From: Cohnella sp. WQ 127256
Lineage (GTDB): Bacteria > Bacillota > Bacilli > Paenibacillales > Paenibacillaceae
DNA length: 64,000 bases
Reading direction: 5' to 3'
Assembly (NCBI RefSeq): GCF_024519285.1
Contig: NZ_JAMZCY010000013.1
Location: 1-64,000 of the forward strand
Part shown: piece by piece, positions 1-9,073 of the stretch
Numbering within the stretch: the stretch's first letter is position 1
How the letters are laid out: the number at the start of each line of letters is the position of its first letter
Notes under the pieces: generated by a model
What the model saw: only the letters and a program-made list of their open reading frames with translations
What the model was told of the DNA's origin: nothing
Database searches by the model: none
Made by a program: the position numbers and the translations under genes

Positions 1-2627
1 CAGCGTCGAATGCGACGGGGTACCAATGGCAGGTGGATCAAGGCGCTGGATTTGCGAATATTTCCAATGGAGCGCCGTATAGCGGAGCAACGACGTCGAC
101 ACTGACGATCACCGGAGCAACGGCAGGTATGAACGGCTATTTGTACCGGGTTGTTGCCACCGGCTTGGCAGCGCCTGCCGCGACGTCGAACAGCGCGGCG
201 CTGACGGTGAACCCGCCGCCGTCGATCACCAGCCACCCGAGCGCCTCTACTATTGCCGCCGGGGCGAACACGACTTTCTCCGTGACGGCGTCCAATGCGA
301 CGGGTTACCAATGGCAGGTGGATACAGGCACTGGCTTTACGAATATTTCCAATGTAGCGCCTTACAGCGGAGCAACGACGGCGACATTGACGATCACCGG
401 AGCAACGGCAGGAATGAACGGCTATTTGTACCGGGTTGTTGCCACCGGCTTGGCAACGCCTGCCGCGACGTCGAACATCGCGTCGCTGACGGTGAATCCA
501 ATACCGGGAGCACCGATCATAACCAGTACCGTTGCAGGAGATTCAAGGGTTAGTCTTGCATGGAATCCAGTACCTGATGCTACAGGGTACAAAGTCTACC
601 AGAGCGTCGCTTCCGGCACTTATGGAGTAGAAGTCGCTTCTGTCGGTCAATCCGTCTATGGTACGGATATTAATGGGTTAACCAATGGAACGACTTATTA
701 CTTCGTAGTCCAAGCGATCAATGGCAGCTTGGCAGGTCCATATTCCAATCAAGTAAGCGCAATGCCGCAAGTTCCTTCTCCGGGACAACCGGTATTACAG
801 CCAGCCATAGCAGGGAATTCTCAAGTAAAGCTTACGTGGGATCCAGTTCCGGGCTCTACAGGGTATAAGGTATACCTGAGTGAAACATCCGGAACATATG
901 GCGTCTCGTCAGCTACGGTATCCGGCTCCGTGTATAGTTTCGATGTAACAGGACTAACGAACGGAACGACTTATTATTTTGCAGTCAAAGCGGTAAATCC
1001 GGGCGGTGACAGCGCCGCTTCCAATGAAGTAAGCGCAATGCCAGTGACGGTTCCTGCTGCACCAACAATTGTATCCGCGGTTGCTGGAGACGGGAAAGCG
1101 ACTATAACATTCACGGCCCCAACCGACAATGGCGGAAGTACGATTACGGGCTATGAAGTAACCGCTTCGCCGGGAAACGTGGTGATGACGGGAACTGCAA
1201 GTCCGATTACGTTCACGGGTTTGAGCAATGGAATAAGCTATACCTTTACCGTGAAGGCAATTAATAGTGCAGGATCCGGTACATCATCGGTTGTGTCTAA
1301 TGTCGCCATTCCGAGCGCATCATCGAGCAGCGGCGGCAGCGGCAGTCCGACACCGTTGACGCCTGAAGCGGCTGATCGGGACGTATTGGTGCTCGTTAAC
1401 GGCAAGGGAGAGAATGTGGGAACCGCAACAACAACGAAAGTAAACGATAGAACCGTGACAACAGTAACCATTGACCAGAAGAAATTAGAAGCACAACTAG
1501 CCGCAGAAGGGTCTAATACACGGGTTACGATTCGCGTGAATTCGAAGCCCGACGTCATGATTGTCGAGTTAAACGGTCAAATGGTTAAAGATATGGAGAG
1601 CAAGCAGGCCATTATTGAAATCAAAACAAATCATGCCACTTATGCGCTCCCTGCAGAACAAATTGATATGGATTCGATTTTCGACAAAGTCGGAAATCCA
1701 TCAGCACTGAAAGACATCAAGATATGGATTGAAATTGCCGCGCTAACGACGGATTCGATGAGGGTAGTGGAGAACGCGGCAGCTAAAGGAACATTTACCC
1801 TTGTTGCTCCGCCGCTTAGCTTTACGATTAAAGCCGAATATGCCGGTTCAATCGTTGATGTATCGAGGTTTAACACCTATGTAGAACGCATCATTGCCCT
1901 ACCCGATGGAGTAGACCGTAACAAGGTTACGACAGGCATTGCTATTGAAGCTGACGGTTCGGTTAGGCATGTGCCGACTAAAGTCATTGCAAATGAAAAC
2001 AAGTATTACGCCGTGATCAACAGTCTCACCAATAGCACTTACGCCGTTGTATGGAATCCGCTCGAATTTCAAGATGTATCGAACCACTGGGCCCAAAAAG
2101 CAGTCAATAACATGGGTTCGCGCATGGTCATTGACGGTACAGGGGAGGGTAAGTTCAATCCTGACAGGGATATTACTCGCGCGGAATTTGCAGCCATTAT
2201 CGTTCGGGGATTGGGATTGAAACTGGAAAATGATACGAGCGCCTTTAAAGACGTGAAAGCGGCGGACTGGTACAGCAGCGCGATTAATACGGCCTATGCT
2301 CATCACCTGATCAGCGGCTATGAAGACGGGACTTTCCGCCCGAATGACAAGATCACGCGTGAACAAGCAATGGCCATTATCGCCAAAGCGATGGAGATCA
2401 CAGGTCTCAAACAAAACCTTGCCGCGAATTCAATAGAAGATAGATTGCGCTCTTTTACGGATGCAGCCGATGCTTCAGAGTGGGCAAAAAGCGGTATAGC
2501 CGATAGCGTAGAAGCAGGTATTATTACAGGAAAAAGCAAATCTGTGCTCGATCCTAAAGCGCTCATCACTAGAGCTGAGGTAGCGGCGATTATTGAGCGG
2601 CTGCTTCAAAAGTCGGACCTGATTTAA
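1..2627 (+). CDS. SLH-domain surface protein, 5' end outside window (Ig-like repeats, FN3, SLH x3)
   Basis: The reading frame is open from base 3, so the start lies upstream of the window. From the visible N terminus the order is: Ig-like repeats of 95 residues, three fibronectin III-like domains (roughly 520-1320 in bases), a Ser/Gly-rich linker, a roughly 250-residue beta-rich domain, and three SLH motifs (about 2065-2620). The SLH motifs show the expected cores, e.g. HWAQKAVNNM, FNPDRDITRAEFAAI and FRPNDKITREQAMAI. SLH triplets bind pyruvylated secondary wall polymer, so this is a cell-surface protein. The pre-SLH domain plus SLH block is closely related to the C terminus of the 21803-27436 protein. 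A strong terminator follows. Function beyond surface display is unknown. Confidence 0.9.
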   Translation, partial: ASNATGYQWQVDQGAGFANISNGAPYSGATTSTLTITGATAGMNGYLYRVVATGLAAPAATSNSAALTVNPPPSITSHPSASTIAAGANTTFSVTASNATGYQWQVDTGTGFTNISNVAPYSGATTATLTITGATAGMNGYLYRVVATGLATPAATSNIASLTVNPIPGAPIITSTVAGDSRVSLAWNPVPDATGYKVYQSVASGTYGVEVASVGQSVYGTDINGLTNGTTYYFVVQAINGSLAGPYSNQVSAMPQVPSPGQPVLQPAIAGNSQVKLTWDPVPGSTGYKVYLSETSGTYGVSSATVSGSVYSFDVTGLTNGTTYYFAVKAVNPGGDSAASNEVSAMPVTVPAAPTIVSAVAGDGKATITFTAPTDNGGSTITGYEVTASPGNVVMTGTASPITFTGLSNGISYTFTVKAINSAGSGTSSVVSNVAIPSASSSSGGSGSPTPLTPEAADRDVLVLVNGKGENVGTATTTKVNDRTVTTVTIDQKKLEAQLAAEGSNTRVTIRVNSKPDVMIVELNGQMVKDMESKQAIIEIKTNHATYALPAEQIDMDSIFDKVGNPSALKDIKIWIEIAALTTDSMRVVENAAAKGTFTLVAPPLSFTIKAEYAGSIVDVSRFNTYVERIIALPDGVDRNKVTTGIAIEADGSVRHVPTKVIANENKYYAVINSLTNSTYAVVWNPLEFQDVSNHWAQKAVNNMGSRMVIDGTGEGKFNPDRDITRAEFAAIIVRGLGLKLENDTSAFKDVKAADWYSSAINTAYAHHLISGYEDGTFRPNDKITREQAMAIIAKAMEITGLKQNLAANSIEDRLRSFTDAADASEWAKSGIADSVEAGIITGKSKSVLDPKALITRAEVAAIIERLLQKSDLI
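3..500 (+). repeat. 285-bp (95-aa) tandem coding repeat in the SLH protein
   Basis: The stretch starting ASNATGYQWQVD at base 3 recurs at base 288 with few changes. It also encodes NISN.APYSGATT and GATAGMNGYLYRVVATGL in both copies. Near-identity at DNA level suggests recent duplication or homogenisation. The array probably continues upstream of the window. Confidence 0.85.
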
Positions 2628-2653
2628 TTTCGTACGTCCAACAAAGCACAAAG

Positions 2654-2690
2654 AACAAGCCTCCAATCCGTAGGGATTCGGAGGCTTGTT
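2654..2690 (+). terminator. Rho-independent terminator after SLH gene
   Basis: AACAAGCCTCC pairs with GGAGGCTTGTT, extended by AATCC/GGATT around a short loop. It sits 27 bases after the SLH stop. The right arm ends in TTGTTTG, a weak U tract. Confidence 0.75.
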
Positions 2691-2748
2691 TGAAAGCTGC
2701 TCAACGAGTTCGGAGCGTCCTCATTCGGTCTCTAAAACAATTTGAGCG

Positions 2749-2913
2749 AATATATTATGCGATATCGGATGGAATTGGCCCTCGTATTTGCCGCGCAGCA
2801 GCGACAAAAAGATTTATGAGATCGCCCATATTTTAGGTTATCAGGCAGTGCCGCATTTCATTAAGCTGTTTAAGACGTTTACGAACATGACTCCTCAAGA
2901 ATATCGTGAATGA
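2749..2913 (+). pseudogene. Remnant of an AraC-family DNA-binding domain
   Basis: Frame 1 reads DKKIYEIAHILGYQ...HFIKLFKTFT then MTPQEYRE and a stop at 2911-2913. This is the typical last helix-turn-helix of AraC regulators. An in-frame stop lies at 2743-2745, there is no start codon or RBS, and the first HTH and any sensory domain are absent. It is the 3' relic of a deleted regulator gene. Confidence 0.75.
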
Positions 2914-2963
2914 AGGGGGTTATCCTGACTCATCTGATTGAATAATAACGCAGTACTTCCGAG

Positions 2964-2996
2964 AGGCCCAAGCTACAATGCTGGGCCCTTTTTTTT
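2964..2996 (+). terminator. Terminator after AraC remnant
   Basis: GGCCC-A-AGC pairs with GCTGGGCC (one bulged A), followed by eight T. It probably terminated the lost araC-type gene. Confidence 0.8.
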
Positions 2997-3036
2997 ATGA
3001 AACGGATTCTGAGAGCCAAGCTTCTGCCTTAAAAAA

Positions 3037-3069
3037 GTCTGATCTAATTACAATTTAATGAGACCAGAC
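3037..3069. promoter_or_regulatory. Imperfect inverted repeat upstream of the polysaccharide operon
   Basis: GTCTGATCTAAT (3037-3048) and ATGAGACCAGAC (3058-3069) form a 12-bp inverted repeat with two mismatches and a 9-base spacer. It lies about 235 bases before the first gene of the operon. The rest of 2997-3304 is AT-rich around 3085-3125 and contains no gene. I could not fix a convincing -35/-10 pair. The repeat could be an operator or a leader hairpin. Confidence 0.35.
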
Positions 3070-3304
3070 CGGTTATGACTGCCGCACATTTATTCAATTA
3101 TTATTAAAGTTCTAATAAATTATTAATGACGGAAAGGCTTGGGTTTGGTTGTCGCGTTGTGCTACAGTATTGGAGCCGCAACACACGGAATGATACAGCG
3201 GCCTCTAGCTGATCTAATATGGACTCACTCCAAATGGGTTATTCCATTGCTAGAAATGCAACTGCTAGACCGACAACTAGATTTCACACATGAGGAAGAT
3301 GGCA

Positions 3305-5548
3305 ATGAAAAAGTTTTTCAGAAGTGGCTTTGTCAAATTAGGACTTATTGTTGTCATTGTGGGCGGAGCCATCGTTTATTGGTTGATGCCGCCTGTTGCT
3401 AAGGTAGAAAGCGCCGAGATAGGGAATGGCGTTAAGGTGAAATTCAAAACGAACGGGACCCAAATCGAACAATTTCAAAATCAATTATGGAGCCCGTATT
3501 TTGCCAAAGGGGTCAATATGGGAGCTGCCGTTCCCGGACATTTCCCCGGCGAGCTTGAGATTTCGAAAGACGACTATATGAGATGGTTTGAAATGATTCA
3601 AGAGATGGGCGCCAACGTTATTCGTGTGTACACGATTCTGAAGCCGGAGTTTTACGAATCGTTGGTCCGATATAATGCGAAGCATTCGGATAACCCGCTC
3701 TTCTTCATTCAAGGGGTATGGAGTCCGGAAGAACAATTGATCGCAGGTCAGAACGCTTTTGATCCGAAGGTCAAACAGAAGTTTGAAAAAGAAATTCAAG
3801 AGGCTGTAGAAGCGGTATACGGAAATATCGATCTTAAAGCCGAGGCGCATTCCGGCAAAGCCAGCGGGAACTACGTCTTTAATGCAGGGCCCTATCTCAT
3901 GAGCTGGATCGTCGGTACGGAGTGGGATCCTGTGATGGTTAATAAAACGAATAAGAGCAATGCAGATGTCGCTGATTATAAAGGAGAACATTTCCAAAGC
4001 AAACCCGGAGCGAGTCCATTCGAAAAATGGTTGGCCGAGATGGTCGATATCACGGCCGTAACGGAAGCGAAACACGGATGGCAGCATCCGATCGCTTTCT
4101 CGAACTGGGTGACCACCGACCCGCTCGAACATCCGGGTGAGCCATTGGTTGCCGAAGATATGGTCAGCGTCGATCCGACGCATGTCGCAGCCGTAGATTG
4201 GGACGCCGGTTATTTTGCCTCCTATCACGTGTACCCGTATTACCCGGACTTCTTTACCTTCGACAAATCGTATCAGACGATGAAGAACGATAAAGGGGAA
4301 ATAGATAGCTACAAAACCTATCTAAACAAGTTGAAGAAATACCATGACGAGATGCCGATCATGATTACCGAGTTCGGAGTTCCCGCCTCGCAAGGCATTG
4401 CCCACACCGGAATGCTGGGGCGTAATCAGGGAGGGCACGACGACAAGACGCAAGGGGACATAGATGCGGATATGTTCCGTCAGATCCATCAGGAAGGATA
4501 CTCTGGCGCGATCTTGTTTACGTGGCAGGACGAGTGGTTTAAGAAAACCTGGAACACGATGCACTACGACATTCCTGACAGACGGGCTTATTGGTATAAC
4601 ACGCTCACGAATGAATCTCATTTTGGGGTACTCGGCATGTATCCAAGTAAAGATGATGTGATTCACATTGACGGAGATGCTTCGGACTGGGACAAGCTCG
4701 ATGAGGGGGATAAGACTAAGCTTGATCTAAAGATCGAAGGTTTTAATGAAATATGGGCCACGCACGATGAAGGGTATTTATACCTCTCGATAGAATTATC
4801 CGAATATTTAGATTTTTCTAATAATTCCATCTATTTGGGATTCGATACGTTAAAGGGTGGCAATCGTCATGCGCCGCAGCTCCAAGGAAAGACTCTGGAC
4901 GAAGGACTGGAAACGTTGATCGAACTCAATAACGAGGATACCGGGCAGATGATGATTGCCTCCAATTATGACTTCCATACCCGATTCTACGGTAAGCTAT
5001 CGAAAATATTGGCTTATGATCCAATAGAATTGCAGGACGATAGCGGACTCTTCAATCCATGGAAATTGGTCGTGAATTATTTGCTTGAACATCCGGATGC
5101 CCGCGTCGACCATCCCTTCGGCGACATCGGAGTAGGAGACTTGCTGAGAGGAACAAGCGATCCGCAAGATCCGAACTACAATTCAAAGGCGATGTGGCAG
5201 ACCAAAGGCAACGTGTTGGAAATTCGTATTCCGTGGATGTTACTGGGGTTCAGCGATCCTAGCTCGCTCAGCGCCATTAGTTACGAAGATACCGGAACGA
5301 AAGAGTTCGAATCCGTGAAAGTCGAGGGTGTACGCCTTGTTCCATGGATCGTCCGCAAGGATTCGAAGGAAGTCATTGGACTCGAAGGCAACAACCCTTA
5401 CCCGGTATCGCAGCTTCCACTTTACACTTGGCAAAGGTGGGAGGATATCGATGTCAAGTATGTGGAACGCCCAAAACAAAGCTACGATATCATGCAAAAA
5501 GCAATGCAAGAAGTCAATCAACCGGTGAATCAACCGATATCTGAGTAG
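3305..5548 (+). CDS. Membrane-anchored glycosidase-like protein with C-terminal CBM9-like domain
   Basis: First gene of the operon. An uncleaved signal-anchor (about residues 8-30) precedes an extracellular region. Residues about 60-440 look like a (beta/alpha)8 glycosidase of clan GH-A type. A Glu in IVGTEWDP (about E206) fits the acid/base position after strand 4, and a Glu in MITEFGVP (about E356) fits the nucleophile after strand 7. Residues about 455-690 begin IDGDASDWDKL, typical of CBM9/DOMON-like carbohydrate-binding domains. I chose ATG 3305 because GAGGAAG at 3292-3298 lies six bases before it; an in-frame ATG at 3290 overlaps that RBS. Twenty-two bases separate it from the next gene. 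A likely role is trimming or handling the polymer made by the GT2 synthase; the exact family is unresolved. Confidence 0.7.
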   Translation: MKKFFRSGFVKLGLIVVIVGGAIVYWLMPPVAKVESAEIGNGVKVKFKTNGTQIEQFQNQLWSPYFAKGVNMGAAVPGHFPGELEISKDDYMRWFEMIQEMGANVIRVYTILKPEFYESLVRYNAKHSDNPLFFIQGVWSPEEQLIAGQNAFDPKVKQKFEKEIQEAVEAVYGNIDLKAEAHSGKASGNYVFNAGPYLMSWIVGTEWDPVMVNKTNKSNADVADYKGEHFQSKPGASPFEKWLAEMVDITAVTEAKHGWQHPIAFSNWVTTDPLEHPGEPLVAEDMVSVDPTHVAAVDWDAGYFASYHVYPYYPDFFTFDKSYQTMKNDKGEIDSYKTYLNKLKKYHDEMPIMITEFGVPASQGIAHTGMLGRNQGGHDDKTQGDIDADMFRQIHQEGYSGAILFTWQDEWFKKTWNTMHYDIPDRRAYWYNTLTNESHFGVLGMYPSKDDVIHIDGDASDWDKLDEGDKTKLDLKIEGFNEIWATHDEGYLYLSIELSEYLDFSNNSIYLGFDTLKGGNRHAPQLQGKTLDEGLETLIELNNEDTGQMMIASNYDFHTRFYGKLSKILAYDPIELQDDSGLFNPWKLVVNYLLEHPDARVDHPFGDIGVGDLLRGTSDPQDPNYNSKAMWQTKGNVLEIRIPWMLLGFSDPSSLSAISYEDTGTKEFESVKVEGVRLVPWIVRKDSKEVIGLEGNNPYPVSQLPLYTWQRWEDIDVKYVERPKQSYDIMQKAMQEVNQPVNQPISE

Positions 5549-5570
5549 TCAGGAAGGAAGGGTTTTATTT

Positions 5571-6740
5571 GTGTATATCAACATCGAAGTGGCGATCAAA
5601 TTTCTGTATGCTCTCATCATTCTTAATGTAGGATTCGCCGTCGTGGTGTATGCCATGAAAATCAAAAAGTTGAGAAGAACCAGAATGGAACACAGGTTTG
5701 AGGTCAAAATCAAAGATTACCTCACTTATGTACTAGTCCATATAGAAGGAAAAGAACCGTTGAACGCACCGCCGTTTTCATTGAACCAAGTGGAACAAGA
5801 AGTGATGCAAGAACAGTTGAACGATATGATCGAGAACTTTACCGGAACGGCTCGTGACAAATGCATGGAGCTCTGCAAACGCTTGGGACTGGTGCAAGTT
5901 CATCTGAACCGTTTGGAAAAAGGTTCTTATTCCGTGAAAGTTGATGCGGCGTATCACTTAGGCTGCATGAGAGTTCAGGAAGCCGTTCCGGCTTTGCTCA
6001 AGTTTCTCCAAACGCACAGACGGAATTCTTCCCTCTTCGTCGTCGCCCGTTCGATCGCCAAATGCGCTCGCGACGAACGGGATGTCAAGGAAATGGTGCA
6101 GATTGTTCTGAGGCATAACAAAGGATTTTACGATTTGCTGGTCGACATGATTAAAGAAGCGGATATCGACCATGGGGTACTATTTACCGAATTCATTCAA
6201 CGGGAAAGCCATGAATTCATACACATCGGATTGTGCGGATTGAAAGACTATACCGAGCCGACGGTCGCATCGGCTGCCTATCGTCTCATCGGTTCCCCGG
6301 ACAGAACGATTCAATCTAAAGCCGTGGAAATCTATCTGAAATCCGTTCACTTTATTCCCCGAAACGTCGTTCAAAAGCTGCTTCAGAATCCGCTGGATGA
6401 AGTGCGCATTCTCACGCTTCAAGCGATTGCCGATCTGCAACTGATGACGTATATCGATGTCATGAGAAACGCATTATTGGATGAAAGCATGCGAGTATCC
6501 GAGGCCAGCGCAAAAGGGCTGTTACTGCTTGGAGAAAGAGGAATCGCCGAATTGTGCGAAGTCGCCGCAGAAGTAAGAAGGTCGCAACAAGGGGAATACC
6601 TCCACATGCTTATTGAGGAACAGATCCAATCTCTTTCGTTACAGCTCCATGACCTTGACCAACTGACGCGATATAATTCGTTGGTTTACTATTACGAGAA
6701 AACGATCGGCAAGAACAAACGAATCTATCGGGTTGTATAG
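5571..6740 (+). CDS. Membrane-anchored HEAT-repeat protein
   Basis: GTG start with AGGAAGGAAGGG eight bases upstream. One transmembrane helix (about residues 7-28) is followed by a basic stretch (KIKKLRRTRMEHR), so the rest probably faces the cytoplasm. From about residue 95 on it is almost entirely helical with HEAT/armadillo-like repeats, e.g. KVDAAYHLGCMRVQEAVPAL and DEVRILTLQAIADLQ. No catalytic motif is seen. It sits between the glycosidase-like gene and the GT2 synthase with gaps of 22 and 27 bases. It may act as a scaffold or regulator holding the synthase to the receiver-type protein two genes downstream; that role is inference. Confidence 0.65.
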   Translation: MYINIEVAIKFLYALIILNVGFAVVVYAMKIKKLRRTRMEHRFEVKIKDYLTYVLVHIEGKEPLNAPPFSLNQVEQEVMQEQLNDMIENFTGTARDKCMELCKRLGLVQVHLNRLEKGSYSVKVDAAYHLGCMRVQEAVPALLKFLQTHRRNSSLFVVARSIAKCARDERDVKEMVQIVLRHNKGFYDLLVDMIKEADIDHGVLFTEFIQRESHEFIHIGLCGLKDYTEPTVASAAYRLIGSPDRTIQSKAVEIYLKSVHFIPRNVVQKLLQNPLDEVRILTLQAIADLQLMTYIDVMRNALLDESMRVSEASAKGLLLLGERGIAELCEVAAEVRRSQQGEYLHMLIEEQIQSLSLQLHDLDQLTRYNSLVYYYEKTIGKNKRIYRVV

Positions 6741-6767
6741 CTTACAGGTTTAGGAGGGCACCGAAAA

Positions 6768-8210
6768 ATGAGGATGCTGGAATATTATTTGCAACAAGCC
6801 GCAAACTTCTTGCGCGACTTCCTATTAGGATATGGCTACTTTTCCATGTACTATGCATTGGCGATTACTTTCATTTATTTCCTGATCTTCGGTCTATCGA
6901 TTCGGAATACGTTCCCTCTTCAAAGAGGGATTCGATATAATCGCTTGCAGAAGCTATCCGGATCTGAACACGTACCGCCGGTGTCGCTGTTAGTCCCGGC
7001 TTATAACGAAGAGTTAATGATTAAAGAAAATGTACGCTCCTTATTGGCCTTGAATTACCCGGAATACGAGGTCATCGTCGTGAATGATGGCTCCAAAGAC
7101 GATACGGCCAAAATCATGATCGAAGAGTTTCAACTGAAAGAAATCAAGCCTATCGTTGCAAAACAGATTAAAACCGAAAAAGTCAGAGGCTATTATCACA
7201 ATCCCGAATACCCGAACTTGTATTTCATCGATAAAGAAAACGGAGGGAAAGCGGACTCCTTGAATGCCGGGATCAACCTTTCCCGCCATTCGTTGATCTC
7301 TACGATCGATGCGGATTCGCTATTGGAGAAAGATGCTCTAACAAGAATCGCCAGAGTGTATATGGAAAATCCCGAAGAGACCGTGGCGGTCGGGGGCAAT
7401 GTTCGAATCCTTAACAGTTGCACGGTGGAAGACGGAATGGTTAAAAATATAAGATTCCCTAAACAATGGTGGCCTGCTCTCCAGAACGTAGAGTATCTCA
7501 AAGCTTTCTTAGGCGGTCGGATCGGCTGGAGCTCCATTAACGGATTGATCATTGTATCCGGCGCCTTCGGTGTTTTTCAGAAGGATAAAGTAATTGCCGT
7601 AGGCGGTTACCGTGGCGGATACCCTGGGGAAGACATGAATATCGTCATCAAGCTGCACCGTTATTGCCTAGAGAACAAAATCCCTTATCAGGTCGGCTTT
7701 TGTCCGGATGCTGTGTGTTGGACGCAAGCGCCGGATACGTACCGGATTCTAAGCAGCCAACGAATGCGTTGGGGCCGCGGCAACTTGAAGAACATGATCG
7801 AAGAAGGAATCCATGTGGTATTTCGCCCCCGTTACAAAGTGTTCGGGCTTTTAACGCTTCCATATAATATCCTGTTCGAAACGTTGAACCCGTACATCCG
7901 TTTGAGCGGCTTGCTCGCCATGATCGGGTATTGGCTGCTGAATATGTCGGATTGGAAAACGGTCGCCGTCTTTTTGCTGGTGAACTTCTTTTCTACTTTC
8001 ATTCTTAGCCTCGGTGCATTGTATATCGAGGAAAAAGCTTTTAGTCGTTATCCCAAGCTGAGTGATCTCAACAAAATGATACTCTACTCATTCCTCATGT
8101 TTCTCGGTTATCGTCAAGTCGGCGTTCTGTGGAGGTTTTTGGGACATGTCGACTATTTCCGCAACAATAATTCATGGGGAACGATGGTTAGAACCAATTT
8201 CAATAAATAA
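6768..8210 (+). CDS. Processive family 2 glycosyltransferase (polysaccharide synthase)
   Basis: 480-residue integral membrane GT2 of the hyaluronan synthase/PgaC/NodC type. One N-terminal helix (about 25-45) precedes the catalytic domain. Visible motifs: VPAYNEE (76-82), VNDGSKDD (105-112), the metal-binding DAD (181-183), GED with the catalytic Asp (about 289), and QRMRWGRG (331-338), the Q/RxxRW signature of processive synthases. Three or four further helices (about 355-455) would form the export channel. RBS AGGAGG lies ten bases before ATG. It is expected to polymerise and extrude a glycan from UDP-sugars; the UDP-HexNAc dehydrogenase and GlmM in the operon point to amino sugar or aminouronic acid donors. 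Confidence 0.85.
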   Translation: MRMLEYYLQQAANFLRDFLLGYGYFSMYYALAITFIYFLIFGLSIRNTFPLQRGIRYNRLQKLSGSEHVPPVSLLVPAYNEELMIKENVRSLLALNYPEYEVIVVNDGSKDDTAKIMIEEFQLKEIKPIVAKQIKTEKVRGYYHNPEYPNLYFIDKENGGKADSLNAGINLSRHSLISTIDADSLLEKDALTRIARVYMENPEETVAVGGNVRILNSCTVEDGMVKNIRFPKQWWPALQNVEYLKAFLGGRIGWSSINGLIIVSGAFGVFQKDKVIAVGGYRGGYPGEDMNIVIKLHRYCLENKIPYQVGFCPDAVCWTQAPDTYRILSSQRMRWGRGNLKNMIEEGIHVVFRPRYKVFGLLTLPYNILFETLNPYIRLSGLLAMIGYWLLNMSDWKTVAVFLLVNFFSTFILSLGALYIEEKAFSRYPKLSDLNKMILYSFLMFLGYRQVGVLWRFLGHVDYFRNNNSWGTMVRTNFNK

Positions 8211-8242
8211 CATTCAGGATATCGATTAAAGGAGTGGAGAAT

Positions 8243-9046
8243 ATGGCCATTGTGATTCGCAACAGCATTCAGGAAATCACGCTACAGCTTTTACAATACA
8301 TTCATTTGGCCAACAAGAAGAACGCCCCGTGCGGAGTCATTCTGGCTCCATGCGCGAATATGAACCCCAAAACGCTCGAGCAGGCGAAAGTGCTTATAAG
8401 TAAAAACGTTGCCTTTCTTCCGGTGCAATTGTTCTATGACGCTCCGAATCAGGTGCTGTGTGCTGTATTGGACGGCGGGACCTTGGGCAGTACTCATTAT
8501 GCGTCTCTCGTCTTAAAAGATTTTCTCCAAACTCAGCATCTGTTGCAAGGGCAATTGAGGGTATCCAGCTTTCCGGAGAGTGGAAAGCCGACCGAGTCTG
8601 CGATCGCGGATTTCATTCAACAGGTGATCCAAAGCAAAGGGAACGATGATGACATTCATTTCTTCACGGCGGCCAATGCTGAGACGTCCGTTCTGATTGC
8701 TGATCCCGACGATCTCGTTCGCGAATTCATCAAGATCCGACTGGAGCTGAAGGGGTATCGCGTATACGAGGCCAAAGACGGGCAAGAGGCTTACGATACA
8801 TTCGTTCGAATCATGCCGGACATCGTCATTACCGAATTGAATTTGCCTATCCTAGATGGGTACCAACTCATCCGCACCATACAGCGCAAGGATTCGCATG
8901 AAGGCAAGGTGATCGTTCTGACGGACAAGCAGCTCACGGGAAGCATGAGTCGCGCTTATGAGTCGGGGGCTGCCGATTACGTGACCAAGCCGCTGTCGAT
9001 CTCCGAATTGGAATGGAAGATCAAAAGACTGACCGGAAACCATTAA
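8243..9046 (+). CDS. Atypical receiver-domain protein, phosphoacceptor Asp replaced by Glu
   Basis: Residues about 148-265 form a CheY-like receiver, beginning VLIADPDDLVRE and ending with a VTKP loop (K249). The phosphoacceptor position in PDIVITELNLP is Glu (E198). The second acidic residue of the metal pocket is Pro (P155), while the switch Thr (T227) and Lys are kept. This suggests a phosphorylation-independent or constitutive receiver. Residues 1-145 match nothing I can name firmly; the stretch around AVLDGG...RVSSFPESG faintly recalls a degenerate GGDEF fold. There is no DNA-binding domain. ATG 8243 was chosen because AAAGGAG (8227-8233) lies nine bases upstream; an in-frame GTG at 8234 abuts that RBS. 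Position between synthase and dehydrogenase suggests post-translational control of synthesis. Confidence 0.75.
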   Translation: MAIVIRNSIQEITLQLLQYIHLANKKNAPCGVILAPCANMNPKTLEQAKVLISKNVAFLPVQLFYDAPNQVLCAVLDGGTLGSTHYASLVLKDFLQTQHLLQGQLRVSSFPESGKPTESAIADFIQQVIQSKGNDDDIHFFTAANAETSVLIADPDDLVREFIKIRLELKGYRVYEAKDGQEAYDTFVRIMPDIVITELNLPILDGYQLIRTIQRKDSHEGKVIVLTDKQLTGSMSRAYESGAADYVTKPLSISELEWKIKRLTGNH

Positions 9047-9073
9047 TCTTGTAAATTCGAGGAGCGGATAAAC

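Noticed and set aside
3139-3402. 87-codon plus-strand frame overlapping the start of the membrane glycosidase-like gene
   Set aside because: It has no RBS, low-complexity codon pattern and runs into the real gene in another frame; no recognisable protein.
6768-9046. Considered as a c-di-GMP-controlled cellulose or YdaJKLMN-like system
   Set aside because: No PilZ domain, no BcsB-like subunit and no clear GGDEF motif are present; the N-terminal half of the receiver protein only faintly recalls GGDEF.
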